The notes under the pieces were generated by a model. It made no database searches. It was given only the letters and a program-made list of their open reading frames with translations, and was not told the origin of the DNA. Below are positions 8,988 through 16,323 of a stretch of 34,116 bases of DNA, piece after piece. The position numbers and the translations under genes were made by a program. Position 1 is the stretch's first letter, and every line of letters begins with the position of its first letter. Source of the stretch: Treponema sp. (GTDB lineage: Bacteria; Spirochaetota; Spirochaetia; Treponematales; Treponemataceae); the NCBI GenBank assembly GCA_016282835.1, contig JAEELR010000217.1, forward strand, positions 1 to 34,116, written 5' to 3'.

Positions 8988-9016
8988 TTGTTTATGTTAA
9001 AGATTTGTATTAAAGT
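8988..9016 (+). promoter_or_regulatory. Probable promoter of the outer-membrane protein gene
   Basis: TTGTTT (8988-8993), 17 bp, TAAAGT (9011-9016). The predicted start is at about 9023, exactly where a 10-bp inverted repeat begins. The -10 box is weak. Confidence 0.4.
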
Positions 9017-9022
9017 TAGAAA

Positions 9023-9061
9023 CATACATTGAACTTATTAACAAAATAAAATCAATGTATG
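9023..9061 (+). promoter_or_regulatory. 5'-terminal stem-loop in the OMP leader
   Basis: CATACATTGA (9023-9032) and TCAATGTATG (9052-9061) are perfect inverted repeats around a 19-nt loop. The last base of the stem is the first G of the ribosome-binding site GAGGAG (9061-9066). It could be a 5' stabilising hairpin, a translational switch or an operator. Confidence 0.55.
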
Positions 9062-9071
9062 AGGAGTATTT

Positions 9072-10202
9072 ATGAAAAAAAGACTTTCAGCGCTAATTAT
9101 GTTATTTACAGCTCTTACTGTAACTAATGTATTTGCACAAACTTCATCAACAAAAACTGCTACTGCCGGAAACTTTACAACTGATGTAGATTTATTTTCA
9201 AGCGTAACAGACTGGTCTGCTGTAAAACTTGATAAGCATTTTGAAGAAACAGAATTGAGTACCACAGCAATTAATTTTGGTGCAGCTCAGAAATTAGATT
9301 CGCTTTATTTAGCAGAATATATTGATTACTCATTCCCAGGTACTGTATCTGGATCAACAAATAGTGATAATTATTATTTAAAATCAGAAAATATAAATGC
9401 AGGAGGCTCTTTTACAACTGCTGTATTATTAGGCTCATACATGGATTTTGTTCCTGCTATAAAATTTATATTTACACAGGCTCCAGAAAAAACATATACA
9501 GAAACAACAATTCTTGATGTAACAACAATAGTTTCAACAGACAACACAGAAACAACTTTTGGCGTTGAAGCAGGCATTAATGTTAAAGCCGACAAATTAA
9601 TGATTAAACCCTATGTAAACTTCTACACTTATAACACCCGTAACAACACACAAGACGATAAGAATGAACAGACTCACTTCTGCTTAACAGCGGGTTCAAA
9701 ATTCATTACAGCTAAAAAGAATAATTTACAGCATGTATTTATTGTAAACGGAAATTTCTATTTTGGAGACGGGGATCCAAATCCAAATGGAATTATTAAT
9801 GCAGCTTATAAAATTGCATATGATTTAAGTGATAAAGCTTCACTTGCAGCAAGATTAAACATTCCATTTACTTATTCAAATCTTGATAATAATAATACAA
9901 GCGCAACATTAGGAGAAGTTGTAAGTTTAGGAGCTCAATTAAAACCTACTCAAAAACTTAACTTAAATTTTGGTGCTGCAATAACTCTTCCTGGCGTTAC
10001 ATTTACAACAAATATAAATCCTGACACAAATACTAAAACACAAACAACAACTACAACAGGAAACTCAGCACGCTTCTTTGCGGGATTAAGTTATAAAGTA
10101 ATTGAAAACTTTTTAATTGATACAAGCTTTAGTTTAACACCTCATAATAACCTGGGTAATGCACTCGGAAATTTAAACATTGTATTCTCATATAAAAAAT
10201 AA
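9072..10202 (+). CDS. Putative outer-membrane beta-barrel protein, signal peptide
   Basis: 376 residues. A Sec signal peptide (MKKRLSALIM to VFA, residues 1-22) is predicted to be cleaved before QTSS. The mature part alternates polar and hydrophobic residues in repeated short strands rich in N, T, S and aromatics, without internal membrane helices. It ends LNIVFSYKK, like a closing barrel strand, and contains threonine-rich loops (TTTTT). I do not recognise a specific family; it resembles treponemal porin-like or hypothetical OMPs. GAGGAG lies 5 nt upstream of the ATG. The leader has a hairpin starting at the predicted transcription start. Downstream lie palindromic repeats before the convergent EamA gene. 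A periplasmic beta-rich protein is the main alternative. Confidence 0.7.
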   Translation: MKKRLSALIMLFTALTVTNVFAQTSSTKTATAGNFTTDVDLFSSVTDWSAVKLDKHFEETELSTTAINFGAAQKLDSLYLAEYIDYSFPGTVSGSTNSDNYYLKSENINAGGSFTTAVLLGSYMDFVPAIKFIFTQAPEKTYTETTILDVTTIVSTDNTETTFGVEAGINVKADKLMIKPYVNFYTYNTRNNTQDDKNEQTHFCLTAGSKFITAKKNNLQHVFIVNGNFYFGDGDPNPNGIINAAYKIAYDLSDKASLAARLNIPFTYSNLDNNNTSATLGEVVSLGAQLKPTQKLNLNFGAAITLPGVTFTTNINPDTNTKTQTTTTTGNSARFFAGLSYKVIENFLIDTSFSLTPHNNLGNALGNLNIVFSYKK

Positions 10203-10214
10203 TAGTTTTTGAAG

Positions 10215-10367
10215 GGATGACAGCCGCTGGTTAAAAAGCGTCTGTCATTCCGAACGCGTTTCAGAATCTTCTAGTACAGATGCTGAATCAAGTTCAGCAT
10301 GACAGATGTCTTGTCATTCCGAACTGGTTTCGGAATCTGTATTCACAGATAATAAATTCAGCATGAC
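10215..10367. repeat. Tandem palindromic repeats (TGTCATTCCGAA type) between convergent genes
   Basis: Two imperfect palindromic units, 10243-10304 and 10312-10367. Each opens with TGTCATTCCGAAC and closes with the diverged complement TTCAGCATGAC. A further arm, GGATGACAG (10215-10223), pairs with the first unit's CTGTCATTCC with one bulge. A related unit lies at 16213-16304. The position between two convergent stop codons suggests a bidirectional terminator or RNA-stability element. Confidence 0.8.
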
Positions 10368-10375
10368 GGTACTTA

Positions 10376-11338
10376 TTATCTTTCTTTCCTTTCACTAATT
10401 CCTGCCGAAAGCTTTTCACTAAACTGAGATAAAATAATAGCACAGAACATAATCACACAACCGGTTAATTCACGCACAGAAAGTTTTTCATGAATTATAA
10501 GAGCCCCGGATATTGCTGCAAAAACAGATTCCATACACATAAGTAAAGACGCAATAGATGCCTCACAATATTTCTGTCCTACAACCTGCATTGTGTACGC
10601 AAAGCCGCAGCTCATTATTCCTGAATACAGAATCGGAAAGAGCGCTTTTTTTATTCCGCTGATTTCAGGCTTCTCAAAAATGAACATCAGAATTGTAGAA
10701 ATAAGACCTGCAGTAAAGAACTGTACACAGGAAAGCTTTATTCCGTCACATTCAGGAGCAAATTTTTCTATAAATAAAATCTGGAAGGAAAAAAAGATTG
10801 AACAGATAAATGCAAGAATGTCACCCGAATTTATTTTTCCAAATTGATTACTTTTAAAGCACAAAAAATACAAACCAACGAATCCAATAAAGATACAAAT
10901 CCAGGTCAGCAAAGAAATTCTTTTTCTAAAAAATAAAAGTCCAAACAGAGGAACAAAAAACATATACATTGCAGTAATAAATGCAATTTTCCCGGAAGTT
11001 GCTCCCGGCCTGTAAAATGCAAATTGCTGAAAGTTTGTTGCAATACACAAAAGGACTCCAATCAATACACCACATTTTACAGTTTTCAAGTCCATCTTTT
11101 TTCTTAAGGCTAACTGGCTGTCAGTCATTTTTCTGGCAGTAATTTTATCTTTAATAAAAATAAACGGCATCAAAAAGAATGAACCGATTAGAGTTCTGAT
11201 TCCCATAAAAGTAAACGCTTCTACAGATTCACTTCCAACACTTTGAGAAACAAATGAGGTTCCCCAGATTATTGCCGTAAGCAAAAGCATTATTACGCCC
11301 TTGAATTGAGTTTTTGTTTTTCCATTAGTTTCAGTCAT
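10376..11338 (-). CDS. EamA/DMT-superfamily permease
   Basis: A 320-residue inner-membrane protein with about ten transmembrane helices arranged as two EamA repeats. The first repeat opens GVIMLLLTAIIWGTSFVSQS, and the second starts around GDILAFICSIFFSFQILF and contains ISGALIIHEKLSVRELTG, typical of the family. Members export metabolites such as amino acids or nucleobases; the substrate is not predictable. No Shine-Dalgarno sequence precedes the ATG. Instead TTGAAC-N17-TATTAT ends six bases from it, placing the expected transcription start on the A of the start codon, so the mRNA is predicted to be leaderless. It converges on the OMP gene and diverges from the pnt operon. Confidence 0.88.
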   Translation of the reverse strand: MTETNGKTKTQFKGVIMLLLTAIIWGTSFVSQSVGSESVEAFTFMGIRTLIGSFFLMPFIFIKDKITARKMTDSQLALRKKMDLKTVKCGVLIGVLLCIATNFQQFAFYRPGATSGKIAFITAMYMFFVPLFGLLFFRKRISLLTWICIFIGFVGLYFLCFKSNQFGKINSGDILAFICSIFFSFQILFIEKFAPECDGIKLSCVQFFTAGLISTILMFIFEKPEISGIKKALFPILYSGIMSCGFAYTMQVVGQKYCEASIASLLMCMESVFAAISGALIIHEKLSVRELTGCVIMFCAIILSQFSEKLSAGISERKER

Positions 11339-11344
11339 GGCTAG

Positions 11345-11373
11345 ATAATATGACTTTTACATTTACAGTTCAA
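11345..11373 (-). promoter_or_regulatory. Leaderless promoter of the EamA gene
   Basis: Minus strand TTGAAC (11368-11373), 17 bp, TATTAT (11345-11350), then CTAGCC and ATG. With the usual seven-base distance the RNA starts at 11338, the first base of the start codon. The rest of the 288-bp gap up to pntAA holds the pnt promoter and operator; 11375-11545 shows a T9 run and a GGAGGGGGG tract but no gene. Confidence 0.6.
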
Positions 11374-11547
11374 CTATGCTTTTTTTTTGGAGGGGGGATT
11401 TATTTCATAATTTCTTTAATTAAACTCCCTATAAACATGCTTGAATTTCCCGCTGACTTTATTCGCTGTTCGAGTTAAAAATTGAACCGCCATTTAATCA
11501 ACTTCACATCCCTCTAACTAATCTTCTACACAGACCAAGTAAATCCA

Positions 11548-11576
11548 TTGAGAATTTCAGAGATATCATATACAAT
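11548..11576 (+). promoter_or_regulatory. Promoter of the pnt operon
   Basis: TTGAGA (11548-11553), 17 bp, TACAAT (11571-11576). The predicted start is near 11583, giving a leader of about 44 nt with GGAGG before pntAA. An inverted repeat begins at the start site. Confidence 0.6.
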
Positions 11577-11582
11577 TCATTC

Positions 11583-11600
11583 TGTTAGTTAATGCTAACA
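11583..11600 (+). promoter_or_regulatory. Candidate operator over the pnt transcription start
   Basis: TGTTAG (11583-11588) and CTAACA (11595-11600) form a perfect 6-bp dyad with a 6-bp spacer, placed at about +1 to +18. The half-sites recall the TGTTA/TAACA of Rex sites, but the spacing is 2 bp too long for the classical Rex box, so the regulator is unknown. Confidence 0.45.
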
Positions 11601-11626
11601 CTTTCTTGATTTTTATGGAGGAATAT

Positions 11627-12748
11627 ATGAAAAAGGTTTTAGTCTGTAAAGAAAAAGACAAATTAGAAACCCGTGTTGCACTTATTCCAGATGATATAAA
11701 AAAATTATCTGCCTTAGGATTTAGTTTTAAAGTTGTTTCTGGCGCAGGTCTTAAAAGCGGATTCACTGATGAAGCTTACAAGGCATGTGGTGCTGAAATC
11801 GTTGCAACAGAAAAAGCAGGATACAGTGACAGTGAAATTGTTGTACGCATTATGAAACCAGAAAGTGCTTCCGGCTTAAAGGAAGGAACTTTGCATGTCA
11901 GTTACTTAGACCCGTTTAACGAAAAAGAACTTCTCAATGATTTTGCTTCAAGCGGTGTACAGGCAGTTTCTCTTGAAATGATTCCCCGCACGACTTTAGC
12001 ACAGAAAATGGATGTTCAATCTTCACAAACATCTCTTGCGGGTTATGTTGCAGTATTAAACGCAGCAGCTCATCTTCCAAAGATTTTGCCTATGATGGTA
12101 ACTCCTGCGGGAACAATTAATCCTGCACGCGTTTTCATTATTGGAGTCGGAGTTGCTGGTCTTCAGGCAATTGCTACTGCCAAGCGTTTAGGTGCGCGCG
12201 TTGACGCTTTTGACACACGACCAGTTGTAGAAGAGCAGGTTAAATCTTTAGGCGCTAACTTTGTAAAAATTGATCTTGGTGAAATGGGACAAACTTCTCA
12301 GGGTTATGCAAAGGAACTTACACCGGAACAGATTGCCAAACAGAAAGAAGCACAGGCAAAAGTTTGTGAAAAAGCAAATATTGTTATTACAACAGCAAAA
12401 GTTTTTGGCCGTAAAGCTCCCCGTCTTATAGAAAAAAATGTTCTCGACAGAATGATGCCTGGTTCAGTTGTTGTTGACATGGCAGTCTCTACAGGCGGAA
12501 ATGTTGAAGGTTCTAAATTCGGTGAAAATGTCGTTACAGAAAACGGCGTTACAATTATGAGCGGCGACTTGCTTGAAAGACAGGTTCCTTATGATGCATC
12601 AAAAATGCTTTCAGGAAACATCAGTGCTTTCCTGCAGCATTTTTATAACAAGGAATCAAAAGAGTTTGAAGTAAATCTCGAAGATGAAATTATGAAGGGC
12701 TGTCTTTTAACTCAGGGCGGAAAAATCATCCACGAAAAGTTTCAATAA
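11627..12748 (+). CDS. pntAA: NAD(P) transhydrogenase, NAD(H)-binding subunit alpha-1
   Basis: Soluble domain I of the proton-translocating transhydrogenase, which moves hydride between NADH and NADP+ using the membrane potential. It has 373 residues. Visible landmarks are R121, MDVQSSQ (128-134), GVGVAG (173-178) within the NAD-binding Rossmann fold, the acidic D196 after the second strand (DAFDTR) and a mobile-loop region near residues 222-240. The start at 11627 has GGAGG 6 nt upstream; an in-frame ATG at 11606 lies upstream of that site and is rejected. It is the first gene of a three-gene operon of the split, Rhodospirillum rubrum-like type rather than the fused E. coli pntA. Confidence 0.94.
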   Translation: MKKVLVCKEKDKLETRVALIPDDIKKLSALGFSFKVVSGAGLKSGFTDEAYKACGAEIVATEKAGYSDSEIVVRIMKPESASGLKEGTLHVSYLDPFNEKELLNDFASSGVQAVSLEMIPRTTLAQKMDVQSSQTSLAGYVAVLNAAAHLPKILPMMVTPAGTINPARVFIIGVGVAGLQAIATAKRLGARVDAFDTRPVVEEQVKSLGANFVKIDLGEMGQTSQGYAKELTPEQIAKQKEAQAKVCEKANIVITTAKVFGRKAPRLIEKNVLDRMMPGSVVVDMAVSTGGNVEGSKFGENVVTENGVTIMSGDLLERQVPYDASKMLSGNISAFLQHFYNKESKEFEVNLEDEIMKGCLLTQGGKIIHEKFQ

Positions 12749-12763
12749 GAGTGAGGTATCAAT

Positions 12764-13057
12764 ATGGATATAATGTTAATTTTTGTTTTTGTCATTGCAG
12801 CATTTTTAGGCGTAGAACTTATTTCTAAAGTTCCTTCTCAGCTTCATACACCGCTTATGTCCGGCACAAATGCAATTTCTGGTATCACTGTAGTTGGTGC
12901 AATTTCAATTACAGCAATGGCAGTTTCTGTTGGCGGCACACTGGGAAAAATCTTAGGCTTTCTTTCTATTGTATTTGCAACAATAAATGTTATCGGCGGA
13001 TATATGGTTACGGACAGAATGCTTGGTATGTTCAAGAAAAAGGGAGATAAGAAATAA
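12764..13057 (+). CDS. pntAB: NAD(P) transhydrogenase membrane subunit alpha-2
   Basis: A 97-residue integral membrane protein with about three helices. It carries the family motif KVPSQLHTPLMSGTNAISG and a second helix region VVGAISITAMAV. It contributes domain II of the proton channel together with PntB. It starts 15 bp after the pntAA stop, with GTGAGG-like pairing 8-10 nt before the ATG. Its stop overlaps the pntB start as TAATG, so the two membrane subunits are translationally coupled. Confidence 0.93.
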   Translation: MDIMLIFVFVIAAFLGVELISKVPSQLHTPLMSGTNAISGITVVGAISITAMAVSVGGTLGKILGFLSIVFATINVIGGYMVTDRMLGMFKKKGDKK

Positions 13058-14484
13058 TGAATCAGATTATTATAGATATTCTTTACATGGTTTCCTGTAT
13101 CTTCTTTATCCGGGGAATCAAGCTTTTAGGTAAAACAGATACTGCAAGAAAGGGAAATTTATATTCTTCAGTTGGTATGCTGATTGCAATAGTTACAGTG
13201 TTATGCCAGAAAAATGTATTTGGTTCATGGAGTTCGAATATTCTGGAAAACGGATATGCATGGATTGCAGCTGCAATTATCATCGGTTCAATCATTGGTG
13301 CAATCTGGTCTAAAAAAGTTCAGATGACAGGGATGCCGGAACTTGTTGCCCTGTTCAACGGATTTGGCGGCTTGTCTTCACTCCTGGTTGCTTTGACACA
13401 ATATTTTGTTGATAAAAAAGGTGATTACTTTACCTCAGTTTCTTTAGGGCTCACCATTGCGATTGGTGCAATTGCTTTTACGGGTTCTCTTGTAGCCTGG
13501 GGAAAACTTTCGGGCAAGGCATTTAAAAAGATTAACAGCATTCCGGGTAAAAATGTAATCAATGCAATTCTATGCATACTTGGTGCAGCTTCCATTGTTT
13601 TGTATGCGTTCTTTACGGAAGAAAATCCTTTCGGTCTTGCAAACATTGAATTTATTGGCGTAATTGCAACCACTGTAATTTTCCTCGTATTAGGCTTTAC
13701 AATGGTGCTTCCAATTGGCGGCGGTGATATGCCGGTAATCATTTCTTTCCTGAATGCACTCTCTGGTCTTGCAGCAGCATTTGCAGGCTTTGCAATCAAC
13801 AACACTGTTCTTGTAGTTTCAGGCTGTTTAGTTGGAGCTTCTGGACTTATCCTTACACTGATTATGTGTAAAGCAATGAACCGCAAATTTGCTAACCTTT
13901 TATTCAAGAGTTTTGGAGGACAGAAAAAGAAAGGCGCTTCCGGCCCTGCAAAAGAACCAAAGGCAATGTCTGTAGAAGATGCTTACATGATTCTGGAAGC
14001 AGCACGAAATGTTGTATTTATACCTGGATACGGAATGGCAGTAGCTCAGGCTCAGCACGCAGTAAAAGAACTCTGCGATAAACTTGAAGCAAATGGTGCA
14101 GAAGTAAACTTTGCAATTCACCCGGTTGCAGGCCGTATGCCGGGACACATGAATGTATTGCTTGCAGAAGCTAATGTGCCTTACGAGCAGTTAAAGACAG
14201 CAGACGAAATGAATCCGCAAATGAGCAATGTTGATGTTGCAATCGTAATCGGTGCGAACGATGTCGTTAACCCTGCAGCAATTGATGATGAAACTTCTCC
14301 ACTTTACGGAATGCCAATAATCAACGCCTTCGAAGCAAAAACAGTATTTGTATTAAAACGAGGACAGGGAACTGGTTTCTCTGGAATTGAAAATCCTTTA
14401 TTTACAAACGACAACACTATAATGATTTACGGAGATGCAAAACAGACAGTTTCAAGTTTAGTAAGTGAATTTGAAGAGCAGTAA
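13057..14484 (+). CDS. pntB: NAD(P) transhydrogenase subunit beta, NADP(H)-binding
   Basis: 475 residues: about nine transmembrane helices (1-280), then the NADP(H)-binding domain III. Landmarks are the channel-lining block MPELVALFNGFGG, the PGYGMAVAQAQ NADP loop (323-333), HPVAGRMPGHMNVLLAEA, IGANDVVNPAA and KRGQGTGFSG. With PntAA and PntAB it forms the inner-membrane enzyme that couples proton influx to NADPH formation for biosynthesis and redox defence. It is fused to neither partner. The operon ends at a 152-bp palindromic element that faces the convergent flavoprotein gene. Confidence 0.95.
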   Translation: MNQIIIDILYMVSCIFFIRGIKLLGKTDTARKGNLYSSVGMLIAIVTVLCQKNVFGSWSSNILENGYAWIAAAIIIGSIIGAIWSKKVQMTGMPELVALFNGFGGLSSLLVALTQYFVDKKGDYFTSVSLGLTIAIGAIAFTGSLVAWGKLSGKAFKKINSIPGKNVINAILCILGAASIVLYAFFTEENPFGLANIEFIGVIATTVIFLVLGFTMVLPIGGGDMPVIISFLNALSGLAAAFAGFAINNTVLVVSGCLVGASGLILTLIMCKAMNRKFANLLFKSFGGQKKKGASGPAKEPKAMSVEDAYMILEAARNVVFIPGYGMAVAQAQHAVKELCDKLEANGAEVNFAIHPVAGRMPGHMNVLLAEANVPYEQLKTADEMNPQMSNVDVAIVIGANDVVNPAAIDDETSPLYGMPIINAFEAKTVFVLKRGQGTGFSGIENPLFTNDNTIMIYGDAKQTVSSLVSEFEEQ

Positions 14485-14500
14485 CTTCTGTGATAGCTAG

Positions 14501-14652
14501 TGATTCAAAAATATGGGAGCGCGAAGAAAAGCAGAAGACTGCTGAACACTTTGAAGGGGCGAACGAGCGCAAGCGAGTGAGTCAAATTCCATATACCCTT
14601 CAACCGTGTGAAGCAGTCTGTCTTTTCTGGGAGCGGACATATTTTTGAATCA
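14501..14652. repeat. Palindromic intergenic element, copy 2 (152 bp)
   Basis: Perfect 15-bp terminal inverted repeats TGATTCAAAAATATG (14501-14515) and CATATTTTTGAATCA (14638-14652). Pairing continues inward imperfectly through AGAAAAG, ACTGCT and TTGAAGGG blocks to a GC-rich loop around CGAGCGCAAGCGAG. It shares its ends and TGTCTTTTCTGGGAGC with copy 1 at 4575-4684. It lies between convergent genes (pntB and the Nim-like gene). It is MITE-like in form, with no transposase gene nearby. Confidence 0.8.
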
Positions 14653-14672
14653 AAAGTCAATGTTCTTTTCTT

Positions 14673-15167
14673 TTAATCGGCTCCACTATTTTTTTTATTC
14701 CATTTAGCTGTTACATCAAAAAGAGTAAGCTCCCAGACTGCAACATATTTTACTGCATCCCTGTCCCACTCAAACCCCCTGCATTCAGGAAGTCTTTCAA
14801 CACAGCATTCAATTCCCTTCACAAGTTCATCGCCCTCTAAAAGCCTGACTTTTGCTTTTGCCATTACGCATCTGTACCGCTCTGTAATATCTTTATGAGA
14901 AGGAACAAGCTCTACTCCATCATCAATATCAATCTCTACAGAACAGGAATCAGTCTGCTGAAAAAGGTTCCATCTTCTTCCCGCACGCGCACCATGCATA
15001 TAAAGCTTAATCTCGCCGCCGATAATTTTATATGCAAAATTCATTGGCACAATATAAGGAAAATCCAGATCATTTTTATCGCATATACCAAGCCTCATAA
15101 TTCTGGCTTCATCAAGCATTCCCACAATTGTATTAAAATCCGTAACTTCTCTCTCTTTTCTTCGCAT
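14673..15167 (-). CDS. Nim-like pyridoxamine 5'-phosphate oxidase-family flavoprotein
   Basis: A 164-residue single-domain protein with the FMN-binding split-barrel pattern: a short N-terminal helix, the IMRLGICDKNDLDFPYIVPMNFAY strands, YMHGARAGRRWNLF and VEIDIDD. This resembles proteins annotated as 5-nitroimidazole resistance (NimA-type) or general PPOX-like flavoproteins in anaerobes. The true substrate is unknown; a role in nitro-compound reduction or heme or flavin handling is inference only. The start at 15167 has GAGG 8 nt upstream. It converges on pntB across a palindromic element and diverges from the CmpB-type gene with 100 bp between the starts. Confidence 0.8.
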   Translation of the reverse strand: MRRKEREVTDFNTIVGMLDEARIMRLGICDKNDLDFPYIVPMNFAYKIIGGEIKLYMHGARAGRRWNLFQQTDSCSVEIDIDDGVELVPSHKDITERYRCVMAKAKVRLLEGDELVKGIECCVERLPECRGFEWDRDAVKYVAVWELTLFDVTAKWNKKNSGAD

Positions 15168-15267
15168 AGTTCTAACCTCAATATTATTTTACAACAAGTG
15201 TCAGAAAACACAAAATATGATATTATAGCAGTCACACTGCTTAATCACATTATAAAAAGGATGAGAT

Positions 15268-16137
15268 ATGATTTTTGGAATGAATTTTTATCAGATATGC
15301 TGGTTTTTCATTATATATAGTTTTCTCGGCTGGGTAATTGAAGTTGCTTATCACGCAGTAACTTTAGGAAAGGTTGAGAACAGAGGATTTTTGAATGGCC
15401 CTATATGTCCTGTATACGGATTCGGCATGCTGGCAGTTTTAATCATCACTTATTTTATTCCAGTGAATCCGCAGACACAGCAGGTAAATGCAGCACTTGT
15501 TTTTCTAGTCGGAATGATTTTCACCACTTTAATTGAATTGATTGCAGGCTGGGTACTAGACAAATTATTTCACGCCCGCTGGTGGAATTACAGTTCAATG
15601 CCTTTGAATTTAAACGGATATATCTGCTTAGCCTTCAGTATAATCTGGGGCTTGTCTGTTATGATTGCAGTAAAATTAGTTCACCCTTTAATCGCAAAAT
15701 TTTCACTTGCAGCAATTCCTCCAAAAGTGGGCTGGTGGCTTTTAGGCATTTTATACATTTCAATTTTTATAGATTTAGGTGTTACAATTGCAACAGTTCA
15801 GGGCCTTAACAAAAAGCTGAAACAAATTGATTTACTCAGGGAAGCACTAAGAAAACCTTCTGACAAAATGAGTGAAACAATTACTGAAAGCACTATAAAA
15901 ATTACAAACAAAGTTGAAAAAGCACAGATACAGGTTGCATTAGGAAAAGCAGAATTAAAGGATTCACTTGAAGATTATGGAAAGCAGCTTGAGAAAAAAT
16001 ATCAGGAGCTTATGGCAAAAAAGAACTTTGGCTTAAGGCGTTTATTAAAGGCATTCCCGGAAATCATTCACCACAAATACGAAGACGCTTTGCTTGAACT
16101 GCAAAAGTATTTTAATGAACACAAAAAAGACAAATAG
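15268..16137 (+). CDS. Membrane protein of the putative type IV ABC-transporter (CmpB) family
   Basis: 289 residues. Five or so transmembrane helices occupy residues 1-180, with the family blocks YSFLGWVIEVAYHAV, ENRGFLNGPICPVYGFG and HARWWNYS. A charged, coiled-coil-rich cytoplasmic tail follows (about 185-289, many K, E and L). Although the family is named after ABC transporters, no ATP-binding partner is near and transport is not demonstrated; the same family name covers many uncharacterised membrane proteins. GGATGAG lies just before the ATG. The gene is followed by a palindromic repeat at a convergent junction. Confidence 0.78.
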   Translation: MIFGMNFYQICWFFIIYSFLGWVIEVAYHAVTLGKVENRGFLNGPICPVYGFGMLAVLIITYFIPVNPQTQQVNAALVFLVGMIFTTLIELIAGWVLDKLFHARWWNYSSMPLNLNGYICLAFSIIWGLSVMIAVKLVHPLIAKFSLAAIPPKVGWWLLGILYISIFIDLGVTIATVQGLNKKLKQIDLLREALRKPSDKMSETITESTIKITNKVEKAQIQVALGKAELKDSLEDYGKQLEKKYQELMAKKNFGLRRLLKAFPEIIHHKYEDALLELQKYFNEHKKDK

Positions 16138-16212
16138 ATCGAAGCTTCGAGTTTCAACACATACAAAATAAAAAACTATTCACGCTGCCAGAGATAATAC
16201 AGATAATTTTGC

Positions 16213-16304
16213 GTCATGCTGAATTTGCAGCTCGTTATTTCGAGCTTGCTTCAGCATCTGTCATTTTATGGACGTACAGATTCTGAACCAAGTTCAGAAT
16301 GACA
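16213..16304. repeat. Palindromic repeat unit (TGTCATGCTGAA type)
   Basis: Starts GTCATGCTGAA, contains a nested stem TGCAGCTCG / CGAGCTTGC with a TTATTT loop, and ends TTCTGAACCAAGTTCAGAATGACA, itself an inverted repeat. It belongs to the same family as 10243-10367 and again lies between convergent genes. 16138-16212 shows nothing else. Confidence 0.75.
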
Positions 16305-16323
16305 AGATATCTAATGCACTCAC

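Noticed and set aside
10243-10367. A CRISPR array
   Set aside because: The units are palindromes with diverged arms, there are only two, no unique spacers of constant length exist and no cas genes are near.
11390-11400. GGAGGGGGG tract as a ribosome-binding site of a small gene
   Set aside because: No start codon with an open frame follows within a usable distance.
11583-11600. A classical Rex operator
   Set aside because: The half-sites fit but the spacer is 2 bp too long, so it is reported only as an unassigned dyad.
13425-13907. A 160-codon minus-strand frame inside pntB
   Set aside because: It lies fully opposite a secure gene and encodes no recognisable motif; it is a shadow frame.
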